DNA of 14,598 nt from Nostoc sp. CHAB 5715 (GTDB taxonomy: Bacteria > Cyanobacteriota > Cyanobacteriia > Cyanobacteriales > Nostocaceae). The stretch covers positions 1 to 14,598 of the forward strand of contig NZ_JAIVFR010000047.1 of the NCBI RefSeq assembly GCF_020829685.1, read 5' to 3'. The position numbers and the translations under genes were made by a program. The notes below the pieces were generated by a model. That model was not told the DNA's origin, searched no databases, and saw only the letters and a list, made by a program, of their open reading frames with translations. Positions 13,004 through 14,598 of this stretch are shown in pieces (positions within the stretch are counted from its first letter, which is position 1; every line of letters starts with the position of its first letter).

Positions 13004-13173
13004 GGCTGAACATCCTTTTTAGTTTAAAAGTAGCAAATATTATTACCACAAACAAGATCGAGCGATCGCTATTCTCTCATCAACGAAGGTGCGATCGTTA
13101 AAGGTTTCCTCAAAGACAAAGCCTAACAAGCTTGATAAGATGGAAAAAATAGTTTAACCTAACTGCCAAGGTT
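13004..13173. promoter_or_regulatory. Shared divergent promoter region of two TA operons
   Basis: This 170-bp region separates the minus-strand and plus-strand TA pairs and must hold both promoters and the antitoxin-binding sites. It contains a HIP1 site (about 13062-13069) and AT-rich DNA. I could not find a confident -35/-10 pair or operator by eye. Confidence 0.5.
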
Positions 13174-13428
13174 ATGAGTAACATTAATATTTCCTTGCCT
13201 GAGTCGATGAAAGCCTTTGTTGAAGAACAAGTGGCTGAAGGTGGCTACGGTTCAGTTAGCGAATATCTACAAGAGTTGATCGTTCAAGACCAAAAACGCA
13301 AGATGCAAGAACATATAGAAGAACTTTTAATTGCAGGACTTGAAAGTGGAGAGACGATAGAAGTTAATGATGAATGGTGGCAGCAAAAACGCACACATTT
13401 GATCGACCAGATGCATCAAGAGAAATAA
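13174..13428 (+). CDS. ParD/CopG-type antitoxin
   Basis: This 84-residue protein has a ribbon-helix-helix start (NINISLPESMKAFVEEQVAE, then GGYGSVSEYLQELIVQDQ, residues about 3-40), typical of ParD. A toxin-binding, helical C-terminus follows (EELLIAGLESGETIEVNDEWW). It would bind the operon's own promoter and the toxin. AAGG lies just 2 nt before the ATG, an unusually short spacing, but the family match begins right at this start. Its TAA overlaps the toxin's ATG by one base (TAATG), so the two are translationally coupled. Confidence 0.9.
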   Translation: MSNINISLPESMKAFVEEQVAEGGYGSVSEYLQELIVQDQKRKMQEHIEELLIAGLESGETIEVNDEWWQQKRTHLIDQMHQEK

Positions 13429-13769
13429 TGACAAAGCGGATAGTCATTACACCCAAAGCCAGTTTAGATATTGATGAGTATTTTGCTTACATTGCCCAAG
13501 AAAACCCTGACACGGCTCTTTTATTTTTTGACTCTGTAAGACTTGTCCTGAGCGCAGTCGAAGGAGAAACTTTTGCACAGTTAGCAAGAATGCCTGGAAT
13601 GGGTAGCCGTTATCCTCTGGATAATCTTCGTTTACAAGGTTTACGTAAATGGGCTATTAAGGGATTTAAAAAATATTTAATTTTTTACTTTGAGCGAGAT
13701 GAAAGCATTGAAGTTGTGCGGATTCTCTATGCGGGGCAAGATATAGAAAGGATTTTAGAACAGGAGTGA
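13428..13769 (+). CDS. ParE-type toxin with an 8-residue repeat insertion
   Basis: This 113-residue protein matches ParE: TPKASLDIDEYFAYIAQENPD, a helix AALLFFDS-like (residues 29-36), ETFAQLARMPGMGSRY, LRLQGLRKWAIKGFKKYLIF, and EVVRILYAGQDIERIL at the end. Relatives read continuously from DSV(R) into ETFAQL. Here LVLSAVEG (residues 39-46) intervenes, encoded by the 24-bp hairpin repeat (13542-13565) in its complementary orientation. The insertion keeps the frame and lies between the long second helix and the loop that normally contacts partners, so it may weaken the toxin. A start at ATG 13428 couples it to the antitoxin; the longer frame from 13374 reads through antitoxin codons and is not used. 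It ends 25 nt from the convergent Phd gene. Confidence 0.88.
   Translation: MTKRIVITPKASLDIDEYFAYIAQENPDTALLFFDSVRLVLSAVEGETFAQLARMPGMGSRYPLDNLRLQGLRKWAIKGFKKYLIFYFERDESIEVVRILYAGQDIERILEQE
13542..13565 (-). repeat. 24-bp hairpin element inserted in the toxin gene
   Basis: On the minus strand this reads TCCTTCGACT followed by GCGCTCAGGACAAG, 24 nt, the same length and core as the elements at 2211, 2897 and 6909. TCCT and AGGA can pair. It adds exactly eight codons to the toxin. Confidence 0.85.
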
Positions 13770-13794
13770 TATTGAATAGCGATCGCTTGTATGA

Positions 13795-14049
13795 TTACTT
13801 TGGTGGAGCGATCGCTCTGTCAAAATCATTTAGGATATCTTCTGGTAAAGGCTCGTCAAAATCTGGTGCAATGATAACTTTACCTTTATCCAATCCTGGA
13901 ATTCGAGGTGAGGCTGTATCTGTGAGAGCTACTAGGCGTGCAACTGGAATACCCTTCTGTGCAATCACGACCTCTTCACCAAGTAATACCTGACTTAGCA
14001 ATTCAGAAAACTTAGCACTTACTTCAGAAACATTAACGGTGATACTCAT
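13795..14049 (-). CDS. Phd/YefM-type antitoxin without a neighbouring toxin
   Basis: This 84-residue protein has the Phd/YefM pattern: INV-like start (SITVNVSEVSAKFSELLSQV), LLGEEVVIAQKGIPVARLV (residues about 22-40, DNA-binding half), and a variable toxin-binding C-terminus ending FDRAIAPPK. The partner, usually a PIN-domain VapC-type toxin starting directly downstream, is absent: after the TAA at 13795-13797 only 25 nt remain before the convergent ParE-type toxin ends. It may be an orphan, act on a toxin elsewhere, or have lost its partner through rearrangement. A TTAGG-like ribosome site precedes the ATG. Confidence 0.88.
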   Translation of the reverse strand: MSITVNVSEVSAKFSELLSQVLLGEEVVIAQKGIPVARLVALTDTASPRIPGLDKGKVIIAPDFDEPLPEDILNDFDRAIAPPK

Positions 14050-14371
14050 TTGCCTAAGTAATTGTTAATTCCTAATATTTCTTAGGATAACACTGGCTAT
14101 AAGTGCATTTTTCAATGATTTCATCCTGGCATATCTCAACGAACTTAACTGCGATCGCTTGGAAACTGAACTAGATAACCCTACTGTCCAACTTGTACAA
14201 ATCTAAGCAATACGATGACAGTATTAGTAACTTTAGATAGAGCCGGAATCATTGACGTTCTAAGTATATACGCAATACAATATTATTGTAGAACCTAACA
14301 ATAGAGTTAATCAAAATAATTTGCCCAGAGAATAAACACGAGCAATATTAAAGATAATTTGGATAAAACAA
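14050..14371. other. Intergenic region with a possible coding remnant
   Basis: There is no intact gene. A frame with no convincing start ends at TAA 14204-14206 and reads NDFILAYLNELNCDRLETEL and onward to QLVQI. It has protein-like composition and a HIP1 site and may be a C-terminal gene remnant. A short ACAATATTATTGT inverted repeat lies about 100 bp before the next gene. Confidence 0.4.
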
Positions 14372-14598
14372 ATGAACACCAAAATTATTGCTTTCTTGGG
14401 AATTACGGCAGCCTTTGCAAGCTTAGGAAGCCAAGTATACGCACAGTCACCAACATCAAGCTCAAATCTAGAGCAACATAGATTAACTGGTGATTCTCTC
14501 GTTGGAATTAATAATAGAACAGCCCAAAATGACTTTGGAAGGTTTTTTGAGCAAACTAATCCAGCAAGCATCTCCAACAATAATATTGTATTGCGTAT
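14372..14598 (+). CDS. Exported protein, N-terminal part only (runs off the right edge)
   Basis: A frame starts at ATG 14372, with GGAT about 9 nt upstream, and stays open to the window's end (75 codons). Residues 1-24 are a signal peptide: basic MNTK, hydrophobic IIAFLGITAAFASLG, then SQVYA-Q, a canonical A-x-A-like cleavage site after Ala24. The mature part seen is polar and Ser/Asn-rich (SPTSSSNLEQHRLTGDSLVG), with no recognised domain. Many small periplasmic proteins of cyanobacteria begin this way. The function cannot be inferred from this fragment. An 89-codon frame on the opposite strand is a shadow. Confidence 0.75.
   Translation, partial: MNTKIIAFLGITAAFASLGSQVYAQSPTSSSNLEQHRLTGDSLVGINNRTAQNDFGRFFEQTNPASISNNNIVLR

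Noticed and set aside
13374..13427. Upstream extension of the ParE-type toxin to ATG 13374
   Set aside because: These 18 codons overlap antitoxin codons out of frame and lie before the family match; TAATG coupling at 13428 is the expected start.
14311..14580. 89-codon minus-strand frame
   Set aside because: It is antisense to the signal-peptide gene at 14372 and has no recognisable features.

Overview
The window looks like DNA from a filamentous, Nostoc/Anabaena-type cyanobacterium. The HIP1 octamer GCGATCGC occurs at least 13 times in 14.6 kb. Heptanucleotide short tandem repeats (GGGCATT/TGCCCAA, TTCGCAA, TTTTGAC, AATTGCG) are frequent. The proteins (CAAD/CurT, SLH-domain, Uma2, CBS-type and CACHE-GAF histidine kinases, small TA pairs) fit that group. 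No rRNA, tRNA, CRISPR array or intact insertion sequence was seen.

Layout. 1-226: a 21-bp tandem array, open in one frame from the left edge, runs into a perfect 59-bp inverted repeat. 227-1521: gene-poor, with a complete MITE at 737-941. 1522-1959: CAAD/CurT-like membrane protein. 1960-3028: a dense nest of repeats. 3029-5194 (minus): SLH-domain wall-binding protein and a Uma2-family nuclease-like protein. 5195-5501: divergent intergenic region with a 93-bp MITE. 5502-9918 (plus): two sensor histidine kinases in tandem, one soluble with CBS-like domains and one membrane-bound with CACHE, HAMP and GAF; no response regulator is in view. 9919-10724: G/C-run repeats and MITEs. 10725-11123 (minus): a small conserved hypothetical. 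11124-12427: an 82-bp/21-bp tandem array and three more copies of the structured MITE family. 12428-14049: toxin-antitoxin cluster (divergent ParDE-type pairs plus a lone Phd-type antitoxin). 14372-end: start of an exported protein.

The strongest signal is the repeat fraction. (1) A family of small non-coding elements shares a multi-hairpin core whose stems vary by compensatory base changes between copies. Three copies have exact 9-bp target duplications, and the same core is carried between two different terminal inverted repeats. (2) A 24-bp hairpin element sits exactly at unit boundaries of three different heptamer arrays and, in frame, inside a ParE-type toxin gene. Its stem also covaries. 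(3) Four protein-coding genes contain in-frame or gene-end repeat insertions (SLH tail, Uma2 core, kinase N-terminus, ParE toxin). (4) The 59-bp palindrome with a 2-nt spacer near the left edge is either a remarkable structure or an assembly artefact.

All calls come from reading the sequence. No database search was possible.
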